Shown one piece after another: positions 51,201-60,510 of a stretch of DNA of 64,000 nucleotides. The notes beneath the pieces are model-generated. The model ran no database searches and had not been told where the DNA came from. It was given only the letters and a program-made list of their open reading frames with translations. Source of the DNA: Bolinopsis microptera (taxonomy: Eukaryota > Ctenophora > Tentaculata > Lobata > Bolinopsidae). Position 1 is the stretch's first letter; the number at the start of each line of letters is the position of its first letter. Where the stretch lies: assembly GCF_026151205.1 (NCBI RefSeq), contig NC_087074.1:8783726-8847725 (forward strand), written 5' to 3'. The position numbers and the translations under genes were made by a program.

Positions 51201-54200
51201 ACAAATGGATCTTCGGGAGGTTCTTATGTGGTCTGACTGCCAGTCTGAGCAGCATGTTCTGTATAGTCCACCTACTCTCTTTAACCCTACTCTCTGCCAA
51301 TAAATTGTTTAGATGCCTTTTTCCTTTAAGGTCAATTTATACAACTCTTAGCGCCTGGAGTGGAACATTGATAACATTTTTGTTGTGGACACTTTCCGTC
51401 TTGCCTGTCGTCATGTATTACGTCCTCGACAGGCCGTTCACTTTCGACAGAAACATAAACAGGTTAGGAATAATTTTATTAAACTTCAAACCATGCTTGC
51501 TCTTTTGTAGGACATTAGTCGATCACAATGTCATAAATGCAATTTTTGATGAATAATTATATTGCAAATTTTATAACGTCATTCAAACAGGTGTACGGTC
51601 CACGACGAAAACGCTGATATTTTTTGGGTGAAATTCAACAAAATCTGCTTTGTCCTTTACGTTGCATTTCCCCTTCTGATAAGTGTAACCAGCAATGTTG
51701 GACTTTTCTTCATCGTAATCAAGAAAGCTCCTTCCACTGGCAAAGACAAGATATTTATGATCTTGCTTCTGTCTGTTTTCTCCTTAATAGCATGGCTACC
51801 TGCCATAATCTACGGAACAGTTTTCAACAGCTCAGGATACCCAATCTTCCTACGATGTGTCAACTACTTGATAGCGCTGGACGCCACCTTCTCCAACCTT
51901 CTTTTAATCTACTTCTACCCCTCCTTCAGAAACTTTGTCTTCTGGGTGATTACTTGTGGTAAGAAGGGTGGACTCTCATCACTCGAGGATAAAAAGGAAA
52001 CTTCACGCACAATCAGTTCTGCAAATTGCGTTCCATTAAGAAAACGTCTTTCAAAGCAACTGACTGCTAAAAGCCTTTCGATTCGCACGGCTATGATACC
52101 TAAAAAATCCACAGTAAACATTAGAAACACTCATTATAGTCGCCATTGCGGCGCAATAAGGGAAGGAGAGCATATGGAATCGTCACGAATGAGATAGAGT
52201 CACAATCACCATTCACCATGTCTGTGCTCAGTGCTCAGTGCTCAGTGCTTCGCCAATAATAAGGATTCTTAAGAGCTTTTAACAGAACTACTATCCAATT
52301 ATTATCGGGAATGAATTCCAACTTGATTGCACTTGGTTAACAACGTCATAAAAACTTCCTTCAACGCAGAAAACATTGCACAGAGCACGAAATTTATCTC
52401 CCGGTTCTTCAAGAGCTTGAACAAAAGCAAACATTGCTCATTTATGAATTAACTGATCATTGGATATGAACTTTCAGTTTGAATTGTTATGAACCATTTT
52501 AAAGTGTACAGTTTTACGAGCGATTTATCTTTTTTGGAAGGACAGTTTGTTCTTATGCACATTTGAGTTTTTTGTTCTGGATTTTTGTTACCTGTAATTT
52601 TTTTGTTACCTGGATTTTTGTTACCTTTAAACCTTTTAGCTTGTGTGTTGATAACAGTTGCTCTCTTATCAGTAAAATCGTTTAATTGCACTGCGACCAC
52701 CGTGTAGCCTTGTAATACAAGTTAAGTACATGATGGAGGACACAGATTTACTGCAGCGTTTATCAGGACACTCTACATTTTTCAACGAAGCGAATGAGGA
52801 TTTCAACACTTTAATTTCGAATGTTGCAAAAGCCACGAACTGTGAAAATAGAATAATGTTTTCAGTTGAAAAGTTTGAAAAGCCAGTCAAGAAGGTTTTA
52901 TCAAATTTGATGTATAATATGTACTATCAGTTGAATTCTGTCGTCGGAGAAACTGTGAATGCAATGAAAGATGTTGAGGAATTGAAGAGTTTTCTCATCC
53001 GATCACAAGAGTCGGTTATCAAACTGCAGAGGGAACTTCTTGAAGCCAAAGCCAATCAGTTGGAATCTGTTCAGACCGCCGTAAAATCTGCTGTTCAGGA
53101 CACTGTTCAAGCTGAGATCAAGTTATACAGTCAAGCTGTGTTAAAAGCCTCGCCGAACACTACAATAACGGAGGAGAGCCTGAAAAAAGTTGTGCAGAAG
53201 GCTGTGTCAGAAGAGGATCGCAGCAGGAATGTTCTCATTTTTGGTTTAAAGGAGACAGATGAAGAGAAACTATCAGACAAAGTAGACTAACTGTTTGAAC
53301 AGATTGAAGTGAAACCACACTTCGAAGCTGTAAGGATTGGAAGGAAATCAGCTGACAAGACCAGACCTGTCAAAATTGTGTTATCAAATTCGAATACTGT
53401 ACATCAGATTTTATCAAAATCGAAAAACCTGAAACTGAGTGAGCACCACAAAACTGTGTTCATTTCACCAGATCGGTCACCTGAGGAGCAAGCCAGACAT
53501 CATCTGCTCGTTTTGGAGATGAAAGAGAAGGCAAAGAAGGATTTGAAGAGACGATATTATATCAGAAGTGGTATTATTTGTTGTGAGGACAAGATATCAT
53601 AGTGAACGATGCATAATCATGAAGTTTTTCTTGTGTGTGACTTAACGGGTGATACTCGTAAATTTTTTGTTCTAATTATATAAGACCATCGACGAGTCTA
53701 ACTCGGCGCACGTCTTGGTAGTTTATAAACCTTAGGTGTGACACAATTTTTAATCTTTTATTGTCAAATAAAGTACATTGGTTCTTAAATTTTTATGAGA
53801 TCCCAGTTTATATATTTAAAAAAAAAACTTTCTGCTCTGAGGAGGAGAGAAAGTTTTTGTGGAGAGCCGCTCAGACATGGGCACCGTATTGTGTAAATTA
53901 TTTAGGTATATTTTATGCAATATCTTTGTCGCATACGAGCGGGGTAGTAAATATTGTGTTTCGTTTCGATGATCAACATTAATTAGGGGTCGTTCACATA
54001 TTACATAATCAATATTTAGCAATTTTTGCCCCCTTTCCTCTCCGTAATCAACCGTAATCAAGACCCAACCCCCCCCCCCTCCTGACAGTAATATCACGTA
54101 ATCATAGGTTGACCCCCCCCCCTGACTTTTTTCCCTGGAAAACACTTTTCTCTACGTTTCATGCTATGATTGTCAAATTGTTATTATTCTAGAGGGTAAA

Positions 54201-57200
54201 AAAGAAAATTTGTATTATGTAATCAACGACCAACCCCACCCCCCCCCCCGGCCCCCTGTAATCAACCGTAAGCATTTGGAAACCCCCCCCCCCTCGGCTG
54301 ATTATGTAATATGTGAACGACCCCTTAGTATGATTTATTAATGTTTTCATTTGATTTCGATCGTCGAAGAAACGAATACTTTATTATGTAGTTGAGATTT
54401 CTAATTTCTTATTATATATAAACTGATTTCACTTCTATCATCTAAACGGTACATACTTTTCACTAAATGCACATCACCAAATTGTTTGATATTGATACTA
54501 GCTCCATAAAGCTTGAATGAAGCAGTTATATCCGATAATATAATGGAAATTGGAAAAGTATCAATTTGTAGAAACATTTCCTTATAAAATCTCCTGACCC
54601 TGAACCCGCTGTGAAGTTGAAAAGGCAGATATGAGGAATTACGAGGTATATTTGGGATAATATATTTGTGCCTTCTTTGAAAGACTAAGCTTACAACAAA
54701 GGAGTTGATGCCTGCACATTTCTCTGCGCACATGATGTTCTTCGCAAATCACGTACTTGTACAAATTCGTACAGTAGTCCGTCGACGACTGTCCTGCGAC
54801 AAAACTACACCAGAACTACGCCAGTCCTGCGACAGCACTGTCACAGAACTGCGCCAGTCCTGTGACAGTCCTGCGACAGCACTGTCACAGAACTGCGCCA
54901 GTTCTGTGACAAAACTAAGCCAGAACTACGCCAGTCTTCTGATATAACTGCGGCTCTAACAGTGTCGCCGACGAACTATTGTACGCCCTTGCACAGTACA
55001 CTATTGGGCCTTTTATTATGTTATTATTGATTCTATTATTAAAATAAGCTACCGAACAGTGAACATTGCTGTCTAGAAGTCATTGGTTTAATTATTCCAA
55101 AAACACATACAGTCGTTTTTTACGCTCTATTATTTTGTTCTATGTTCTATCACTGCTAATTCTTTACAACTATAAATTACGCTTTTCGTCCTCGTAATAC
55201 TAATGATCGATTGAGAGAATAAAACGACGCCATGCACTCTGAGACTGAAGGATTAACTGGAGGATTAACTGGAGGATTGACTGGAGGATTTACTTATGAA
55301 TCATCAGTGTTGAGCTATCTAATCAGTGATCCAGAGAGGATGCTGCTGGGAACATGGAGCTTAGTTACGATCGTGCTCGGTGGTTTTGGAAACATTCTGG
55401 TTCTTGTTGGTCTGTACTATGATCGGTTTAAGATTGACGTCACCTCGACATGGTTTCTAAGTAACATGTCAATATCGGACTTTCTATATGTCTTGTTTGT
55501 TGTCGTGCCGTCTGCTTTCTCCAACTTTTCCAACAAATGGATCTTCGGGAGGTTCTTATGTGGTCTGACTGCCAGTCTGAGCAGCATGTTCTGTATAATC
55601 CATCTACTCTCTTTAACCCACCCTACTCTCTGCCAATAAATTGTTTAGATGCCTTTTTCCTTTCAAGTCAATGTACACAGTTCTTACCGCCAGGACTGGA
55701 ACATTGATAACTTTTCTTTTGTGGACCCTCTCACTGATTCCTGTCGTCATATATTATGTTCTCGACAAGCCTACCACTTTCGATAGAAACATAAACAGGT
55801 AAATGATTTTCCGCTTGTTTGGCAAAGTTTATGATGGGACAATCTTAAAATGTTAGATTATTTACAGACATATATCGACTTTATGGTGCCATTATAAGGA
55901 GTAAGATTTAAAAGCAAACATTCCAACTTTGCAGGTGTACAGTTCACGACGAAAACGCTGGTCCGTTTTGGAAGAAATTCAACAAAATTTGCTTCCTTTT
56001 TTACGTTGCATTGCCCCTTTTCATAAGTGTGGTAAGTAATGGTGGACTTTTTCTGATCGTCATCAAGAAAGCGACAACCGTCGACAAAGCCAAGATCTCG
56101 ATGATCCTTTGTCTATCTGCTCTCGCCGTAATAGCATGGCTACCTGCCATAATCTACGGAACAGTATTCAACAGCTCAGGATACCCAATCTACCTACGCT
56201 TCAGTAGTTACGTTATATCTCTGGACGCCACTTTCTCCAACCTTCTTTTGATTTACTTCTATCCTGCATTCAGGAAGTTTGTTTTGTGGGTGATGACCTG
56301 TGGTATAAGAGGTGTGGGGACAGTCGACAAGAAAGTATCATTAAGAATGAGCACTTACGTGCCACTTAGGGAACGTCTTTCTAAATCTATGTCCCTTAAA
56401 AGTATTGCGATTCGCACCGCAATGATGCCTGTATCCACTCGAAGTGGAAGTAAAATCAGGTCCAGTCCAAGTAGGAAATTTCTCCAACTATTGAGGAATA
56501 GGACGAGTGATTAAATCTGTTTGCCAATGGTTTTACAGCAAAAATAAATTGAAAACTTGTTGTCCATGTTGAATGAAACCTCACCTCCGTCCTTAGTAAC
56601 TTCGGGACTCAGGTCGTATTTGGACTTGTTTGGATCAGTCCATTGCACGACTTTAAAATATCTTATCTCTACGTCAGAAACATGTTTAACACAGGCGTAT
56701 GAACATTTACTTGTATAAACATTTTCCTCTTGTTCATTTAGCCGCTCCTGGCTTCTCAAACCCAGTTGAACTATCGATTTGACAGTTGAATCACGATGCA
56801 GTTTGAAGTGGTTTAATATCACACTTGAAAGGGACAAGAGGCCATGTTACCCGATGTAATATTCTTCATTTTAAATACCAGTTGTCAGTCTGACAGTTAT
56901 AAGAGGGTGTTTCCCATGATAGTTCCTGATGTTTGTTCTTTTACTGTCGGGATTTCTGTGAAATTGGATTGTATTGGAATTTCAATTGTTATCAGTTTGA
57001 ATGTTTTGTACACATGTAGAGTCACCATCTTGAGGAATGTATCTAATAATAAAGTATAATCACTGATAATACTGAAGTAGAAAAACCAAAGTCACTACTA
57101 GCTGATGGTTTAATTATTAGTGGTTTCATCGAAAATTACACATTAAATTTCAAACCAAAAATATTACAACCTGATGATGACATAATTACGAATTCTGGGT

Positions 57201-58687
57201 TAACTGGTTTAACTGATGACGTCACAGCGAAAGGTGGCTGTAGGATAGCGGTATTTATCATCTTCTGTAGGCGGCTCCTCTATCGTCTGGCCAAACAATT
57301 TCATGCTAATCTAATATTTGACTTCAATAAGTATTGTACTTTAACATGTCACATACAAGATCCTTGAGTGTGAATTGACTCTTTAAAAAATCACATTATT
57401 ATCAATACCATTTATATTAAAGTCACCACCAACTATAAAACAGATACTCATCTCAGATAAAGATACAGTGGAGTTGTGTGGCGCCCTGAAGAATATAGTT
57501 GCAGTTGCTGCAGGATTTGTGGACGGGATGGGCCTTGGTGAGTTACAATTACCATCCAGCTGGCTATCTGTCTATTCAGACTAAGCTAATAGCTAATTAT
57601 TTACGTTGCTGTATTATAATTATTGTTGCTTTCGACATTTCACTGAACAATTGTCTAATTTACCAACGAATGAGTCCTTATCTTAGACGTACAGTTGATA
57701 ATCTTTGCTGAATTAGAAATATATATTGATGCAACAGTTTCGTATCTTCTTGTGCTCTCTGTCACCAATCACGATTGTAAATAAGACACCCCAACAGGCG
57801 GCAACACGAAGGCAGCCATCATCCGACTAGGAATGAAAGAGATGGTGCAGTTCAGCAAGATGTTTAGTCCAGCTAGTCAGCAGTTGACATTCTTTGAGAG
57901 TTGCGGAGTCGCTGATTTAATTACCACGTTAGTCGGGAGGGATTTCAATTTATTATTTTCTTCCTTTTTTACTTTCGACCTTCGTAGGCTCCATTTACTT
58001 TTTGATCGTGAATTAGTTCGTGAATTTCAGATTGATAAGAAAAAATATGATAAATTCTCTGAGTTAAAATATTATTTTTTAAAATTTAGCTGGCTCAATT
58101 TAATTGTGGATTATTTAAGAGAATTGTACGCCCACGAAAATTAAAAACCATTGAAAAATTGAAACCATTTCAGCTGTTATGGTGGAAGAAACAGAAAAGT
58201 TTCCGAAGCGTTCGTAAAAACAGGAAAAACACTCGATGTTCTGGAAGCGGAGATGTTAGGAGGACAAAAGCTGCAGGGACCGATGACCGCTAAAGAGGTA
58301 TTTCGATTCTTAAGAATTGAAAACTGTAGTCTAAACTCGCTGTCGGAGATTATCTTTGTTTAAAAAGATTTCTTTGGCTTTTCCTAGGTCGAGAAGTACA
58401 GTTATACTTATAGGCTAACCTTCTCAAACCTAAAGATTAAATTAACTTATTATGTCTGATGCTGCATGATTTTCAACAAAACATATTTCTTATATTAAAC
58501 GATGGACCCTTTATGAGTTCACATTGACTTTTAAATCAAAATTATTAAGTGAATATTCCCGCAGGTATACCACGTACTGAAAGCTAAGGGTGTAGAAGGA
58601 TCCTACCCCTTATTTAGAAGCGTTTACGAGATTTGTTACGAAGGAATGCCACCCAAACATCTCTTAGATACACTCTCCACTATTTAG
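31413..58687 (+). CDS. GPD1: Cytosolic NAD+-dependent glycerol-3-phosphate dehydrogenase (nine exons over 27 kb)
   Basis: Interconverts dihydroxyacetone phosphate and glycerol 3-phosphate with NADH, linking glycolysis, lipid synthesis and redox shuttling in the cytosol. Exons: 31413-31520, 36469-36559, 36822-36913, 37135-37308, 37547-37658, 57457-57537, 57798-57927, 58174-58297, 58565-58687; all GT-AG and in phase, giving 344 residues (human GPD1 is 349). The N-terminal NAD-binding glycine motif is [14 protein letters not shown]; then [20 protein letters not shown] (catalytic-region Lys), [13 protein letters not shown] (active-site Lys-Asn), [32 protein letters not shown] (substrate-binding Arg-Asn) and LQGPMTAKE. 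Intron 1 (5 kb) and intron 5 (19.8 kb) contain whole receptor genes and repeats. Nothing suggests inactivation. Confidence 0.93.
31815..35258 (-). CDS. LDL-receptor-A / 7TM receptor (two exons), nested in GPD1 intron 1
   Basis: Cell-surface GPCR with a large cysteine-rich ectodomain. Exon 1 (35258-35081) encodes a signal-peptide-like start ([15 protein letters not shown]) and a Ser/Thr-rich stalk. A GTATGA donor joins TTTCAG at 34904; exon 2 (34903-31815) completes 1088 residues with matching phase. About seven LDLa-like modules follow, with Ca-binding acidic signatures such as [46 protein letters not shown] and [14 protein letters not shown]. The 7TM domain starts near residue 690 and ends with [11 protein letters not shown] (NPxxY), the form seen in LGR/relaxin-type receptors. 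The loop between TM4 and TM5 is unusually long, roughly 100 residues. There are no leucine-rich repeats. Ligand unknown. Antisense to its host gene. Confidence 0.9.
35259..36468. other. Rest of GPD1 intron 1
   Basis: Probable 5' flank of the antisense receptor, then AT-rich sequence. A TA microsatellite lies at about 36212-36244, and self-complementary TCTGTTTATATATAAACAGA and CTGATATATATATATCAG hairpins follow. No exon is seen. Confidence 0.5.
37998..39047 (-). CDS. Rhodopsin-like GPCR, single exon, nested in GPD1 intron 5
   Basis: 349-residue seven-helix receptor from an ATG at 39047, with an N-glycosylation site (SNYT) in the short N-terminus. TM1 [12 protein letters not shown]2 [16 protein letters not shown]3 with [13 protein letters not shown] where a DRY would be, TM5 and TM6 ([15 protein letters not shown]), TM7 [17 protein letters not shown], a variant of NPxxY in which Pro is replaced. 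The C-terminal tail is hydrophilic and ends in MIEL. Ligand class is not identifiable; the lost DRY-like motif makes coupling uncertain. It starts 340 bp from GPD1 exon 5 in opposite orientation and is not closely related to the three sense GPCRs at 48-56 kb. Confidence 0.85.
   Translation of the reverse strand: MITSSNYTEYGIHRPGERCLWVIYLLTVLLSSLVGSSIILIASVKYRAIKLNILIVVVMEHIALCDILTAVSCVLPTLISLVANRWVLGSLIAHVHVYLCFFSFQVGNLLICTLTSVKLAMLMFPSRTRTWTKNTAHIICGVVWTLAKVFPGLRFIFDKNGLVFNYVRYNIDFGTSSEFSSTEKSLIYWSIGLILALPIIIVLITSIGTLVYLVKSIKVAKLSRGKQRWQGIVTVFVTGTVFCISSIPLMITFALTPNEQISNNFTRISENLAVLNIMSNFYIYVLAIPSFRSFIKASRVSAWTIQLQRFILCRRYGVEGLIDGHQSENDNQRPHTIDGPINDYRMIEL
39048..40240. other. Intron sequence, no gene seen
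   Basis: Flank of the antisense GPCR, then AT-rich sequence containing the 41-nt perfect palindrome at 39345-39385. No exon is supported. Confidence 0.4.
39345..39385. repeat. Perfect 41-nt palindrome
   Basis: CTGCTCGAAGGTTCTCTATA, a single T, then the exact reverse complement. It is a 20-bp stem with essentially no loop, well above chance expectation, and no enclosing element was found. Confidence 0.85.
40244..41010. repeat. Satellite array with higher-order repeat
   Basis: Units built on GTTACCCTGACTACTAAA and CGTGACAAGC recur throughout. A larger 208-bp period is visible: the AAGCGTGACAAGCGTAACAC segment begins at 40291 and again at 40499 with the following sequence the same. Variants with ACCTGACAAG and GGAAACCATTACCCG inserts make up the rest. 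Non-coding, in GPD1 intron 5. Confidence 0.9.
41133..42288. repeat. G-rich minisatellite (19-bp unit)
   Basis: Roughly 60 copies of GGATAACGGGGGTGGGGGA with length variants in the G runs. The + strand has regular runs of four or five G, so it could form G-quadruplexes; the - strand is C-rich. Run-length variants may partly be sequencing error. Lies just after the 40-41 kb satellite. Confidence 0.92.
42290..44700. other. Intron sequence, no gene seen
   Basis: Non-coding sequence of GPD1 intron 5. The only structure noted is a tandem duplication of AACGGATATCATTTATAGTT at about 42770-42810. No exon or element end is supported. Confidence 0.4.
44720..46850. other. Homopolymer-dominated anomalous stretch, probably low-quality sequence
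   Basis: Over about 2.1 kb almost every base occurs in runs (AAAAAACCCCCC, GGGGGG, TTTTTTTT) while CpG, ordinary dinucleotides and gene-like codon use vanish. The change is abrupt on both sides and resembles degraded base calls rather than biology. Long open frames here (for example 44713-45087 and 45843-46121) are by-products of the composition and should not be annotated. Confidence 0.7.
47026..47794. repeat. Two repeat arrays bracketed by a 30-bp direct repeat
   Basis: The segment TAGCGCTGTATCGGTGACAT plus ten further bases occurs at 47026-47055 and 47765-47794 (29 of 30 identical). Between them lie an 11-bp array of GTCTATGCAAC (about 47084-47236) and a GC-rich array of CCGGCTACTAG units (about 47265-47760). 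The second array is folded: its right part mirrors its left about 47608, with arms of some 150 bp marked by GCTCTAAAGCAGACCT and its reverse complement. Confidence 0.88.
48524..49747 (+). CDS. Rhodopsin-like GPCR paralogue 1 (two exons), nested in GPD1 intron 5
   Basis: Exons 48524-49044 and 49171-49747 (GT-AG, phase 2) give 365 residues. The start is the first ATG of the frame. Seven hydrophobic helices: [15 protein letters not shown] (TM1), [19 protein letters not shown] (TM2), then [18 protein letters not shown] leading to TM3, where [16 protein letters not shown] stands in place of DRY. The intron follows FTFDRNLDR at the start of extracellular loop 2; the second exon carries TM5-7 ending [10 protein letters not shown], a divergent NPxxY, and a basic cytoplasmic tail. 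Family member of the genes at 50915 and 55232 with the same intron position. Ligand unknown. Confidence 0.88.
50448..50467. repeat. Poly-G run (20 G)
   Basis: Uninterrupted run of 20 G between GPCR paralogues 1 and 2. Length may be unreliable. Confidence 0.85.
50915..52197 (+). CDS. Rhodopsin-like GPCR paralogue 2 (two exons), nested in GPD1 intron 5
   Basis: Exons 50915-51462 and 51591-52197 join in phase 2 after FTFDRNINR, exactly as in paralogue 1, for 384 residues. The N-terminus [15 protein letters not shown] has an N-glycosylation site (NRS). Helices include [36 protein letters not shown] and [17 protein letters not shown]. The TM3 end is [16 protein letters not shown]. The loop 2 start [18 protein letters not shown] is conserved with the other two copies. 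The frame is intact. The segment about 51191-51330 is nearly identical in DNA to the other paralogues. Confidence 0.89.
52730..53602 (+). pseudogene. LINE ORF1-like protein with one in-frame stop
   Basis: ATG at 52730 opens a 290-codon frame interrupted only by a TAA at 53288-53290. Before it, an alpha-helical, coiled-coil-like stretch ([20 protein letters not shown]) leads to [17 protein letters not shown]; after it, [20 protein letters not shown] and [13 protein letters not shown]. This is the RNA-binding domain pattern of L1-type ORF1 proteins, which coat LINE RNA. No reverse transcriptase follows, so this is a half-LINE remnant or a lone ORF1 copy. The single lesion suggests recent loss, or readthrough. 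Confidence 0.8.
53986..54324. mobile_element. PIF/Harbinger-like MITE with TTA target duplication
   Basis: Terminal inverted repeats of about 27 bp, starting GGGGTCGTTCACATATTACA at the left and mirrored at the right (TGTAATATGTGAACGACCCC apart from one base), are flanked by TTA on both sides (53983-53985 and 54325-54327). TTA/TAA duplication with a GGG start fits PIF/Harbinger. The 339-bp interior has C runs and repeated GTAATCAACCGTAA and no coding capacity. It lies just downstream of the ORF1 pseudogene. Confidence 0.88.
54785..54945. repeat. Tandem repeat, about 42-bp period
   Basis: GTCCTGCGACAGCACTGTCA is repeated at about 54826 and 54868, embedded in shorter variants of CCAGAACTACGCCAGT and GAACTGCGCCAGT. 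Units contain the self-complementary GACAG/CTGTC and CTGTGACAG. Non-coding. Confidence 0.8.
55232..56514 (+). pseudogene. Rhodopsin-like GPCR paralogue 3, frameshifted by a 4-bp duplication
   Basis: Exons 55232-55798 and 55935-56514 match paralogues 1 and 2, including the intron after FDRNINR. The N-terminus has tandem GLTGG repeats. The frame is broken at about 55615-55622: TTAACCCACCCTACTCTC replaces the TTAACCCTACTCTC of the other two copies, a 4-bp duplication inside TM3. Translation would stop within ten codons after LSLT. Without the extra 4 bp the frame would be open for 380 residues, and no other lesion is seen, so inactivation is recent or the duplication is a sequence error or allele. 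Confidence 0.87.
56511..57290 (-). pseudogene. Possible decayed coding remnant, unrecognised
   Basis: On the minus strand 56837-56511 is open for 108 codons with protein-like composition and several cysteines ([27 protein letters not shown]). Upstream pieces in shifted frames also look coding ([19 protein letters not shown] near 57034, [16 protein letters not shown] near 57306). Stops and frame changes separate them. It could be a broken extracellular-domain gene, but no family is recognised and chance open frames are possible in AT-rich DNA. Confidence 0.25.
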
Positions 58688-58689
58688 TT

Positions 58690-60080
58690 GGGATGATATC
58701 AAGATTTCCTTAGTTTTTGATGGTGACAATCTCAAACTAACGATTCATAGGCTGAAGGTTGAATATGTATATTTTTAGTGAATAAGCAATATTTAAGTAG
58801 TGGCAGTGCATTTTAGGTGTTCCTGATTTATTAACATCTAAACTATGAAAGAATTTGATGATATATCGTGCGTAAAGATTTGTTGAAATCTGAAACCAGA
58901 ATAGTACTCTCAAAACCAAAATAGTTTTAGTTGTTAGTTTTTTTGAGGATTCGTAATTTTCAATCGTTGTCACATATTGTTGTCACATATGAGCGGGGTA
59001 GTAATTCATTTCCTTTTATTTCTAACTCTAGTAAACTTGATCTTAGTAGGTTTTAGTTTTAAGCCATTTTTGAATTTGATTAATTTATTTTGATTGTACT
59101 AGCATTAATTTCTTTGGATTTTGTATCTATGTCCAGTTTGAATGCTTTGGTGGTTTTATATAACTTAACTTGGTTGTTTTCAATTCTCAATTGTTTAAAA
59201 TGGGCTACGGTAAAATCAAACAGATTGATATATAGGCCAAAAGCTTCGGACAACCTCAAAATAAAAGTAATCCGAATTCTCCTACGTATGATCCACAATC
59301 CAACCAGTCCCGAATTTTGACCGGGACCCAGTTGTGTCTCCTCCCTGTAACCAGTAATAATTTATAAGAGTAACAGAACACATTTGTAGCAGATAAAACT
59401 CTCACTTCTTTAACCTCTGCTGGTAGGCTCATTCAGTGACTTCGTTGGCACTCATGTAATTCTAAAAGCACTTAAAAACCCACCTTGCAATAGTGATGTC
59501 AGCTTTCTTGGTAAATTGCTTTTCGGTCTAACCGGCCCCCTGGTGTCCTAACCCGGCATCAGACCCAATCTGAGCACTCCCATTGGTCTATATCGGTCAC
59601 ATGATCTATCGGAAAGGTCCTCATTGGGCTAGAAGTCGCAGCTTTGCATGTGGAAAATATCCACTATTTGATTAAATCTAATTCAAGCGAGCACTAGCAG
59701 GAGTCTATTTTGTGACCGCTGGTTAGGTTGGTCTACTTGGACACAGTTAAAATGTCTGGTCTTAATGTTCCGTGATCGTTTTTCCGAGATGCTCCAAATG
59801 GGTCTGCTCTGTATAGACGATATCAGGCTCTTCTCTTTTGTCTGGCTCTTTTACCAGGTCCTTCAAAACTTTAGTTTGAGATGCAATCTCTGAGTTTCAG
59901 CTAGGGAGCACAGATTGAGCGATGTGACATTTTCAATTTATCATCGGAATTTGGAAACATCTTAGTATTATTTTTTCTGCTAATGCTATTTATGTTTAAA
60001 AACTGACTGCTTCAATTTTAATTTTCTTCATACTAAAAACAGATCTTCAAATTGTGCTAATAAAAGAACCGGGCGATTAC
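58690..60080. other. Intergenic stretch after GPD1
   Basis: No convincing exon. The motif GAGCGGGGTAGTAA at about 58990 is shared with about 53939, downstream of the ORF1 pseudogene, suggesting the end of a shared repeat. Confidence 0.4.
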
Positions 60081-60082
60081 AG

Positions 60083-60510
60083 GTGTTAGGTGAGGGAACA
60101 GTCTCTCTTCACATTCAGTCGTACAACAACCCTGCCTCTAAGTCACTTACTGGGGATATTTGTGCGGGACAATGTGTCAACACATTCACTATCACACTAT
60201 TTACTAAGTGAGTAGTTTTCAGCTGGCATTTTTAATCTAATCACGTTTAGAAAAAAATGAATACTATAAAAGTATGAGTATTCATGTTAGGAAGATTTTC
60301 GATGTTTAATTTCATAGAATCTGAGTATCAGATCCAGGAAACACTGTCGCTTAAACTTGCTGATTCTCTTTCAGCGTTCAAGTGGGTGGCACATTGTTGG
60401 AAGAAGTAAAACAGATCCACTCAAATGATGACATCGGGGACATGGAGAGTTTCTCTTCCACTCTCGGTACTCAGTGGGACAATCCACTTCTTATCAACTT
60501 TGTTGGAAAG
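60083..60510 (+). CDS. Two exons of a secreted or membrane protein, possibly Notch-ligand (MNNL) like
   Basis: Exon 60083-60207 (acceptor TTACAG, donor GTGAGT) and exon 60375-60510 (acceptor TTTCAG, donor GTATGA) join in phase 2. They encode VSLHIQSYNNPASKSLTGD, then CAGQCVNTFTITLF, and in the second exon TLLEEVKQIHSNDDIGDM and WDNPLLINFVGK. The order of a hydrophobic strand, SYNN, a Cys pair, CxNTF and a late hydrophobic strand resembles the N-terminal domain of Delta/Jagged ligands, but only by eye. No signal peptide exon upstream and no DSL or EGF exon downstream was found, so the gene is partial or broken. Confidence 0.4.
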
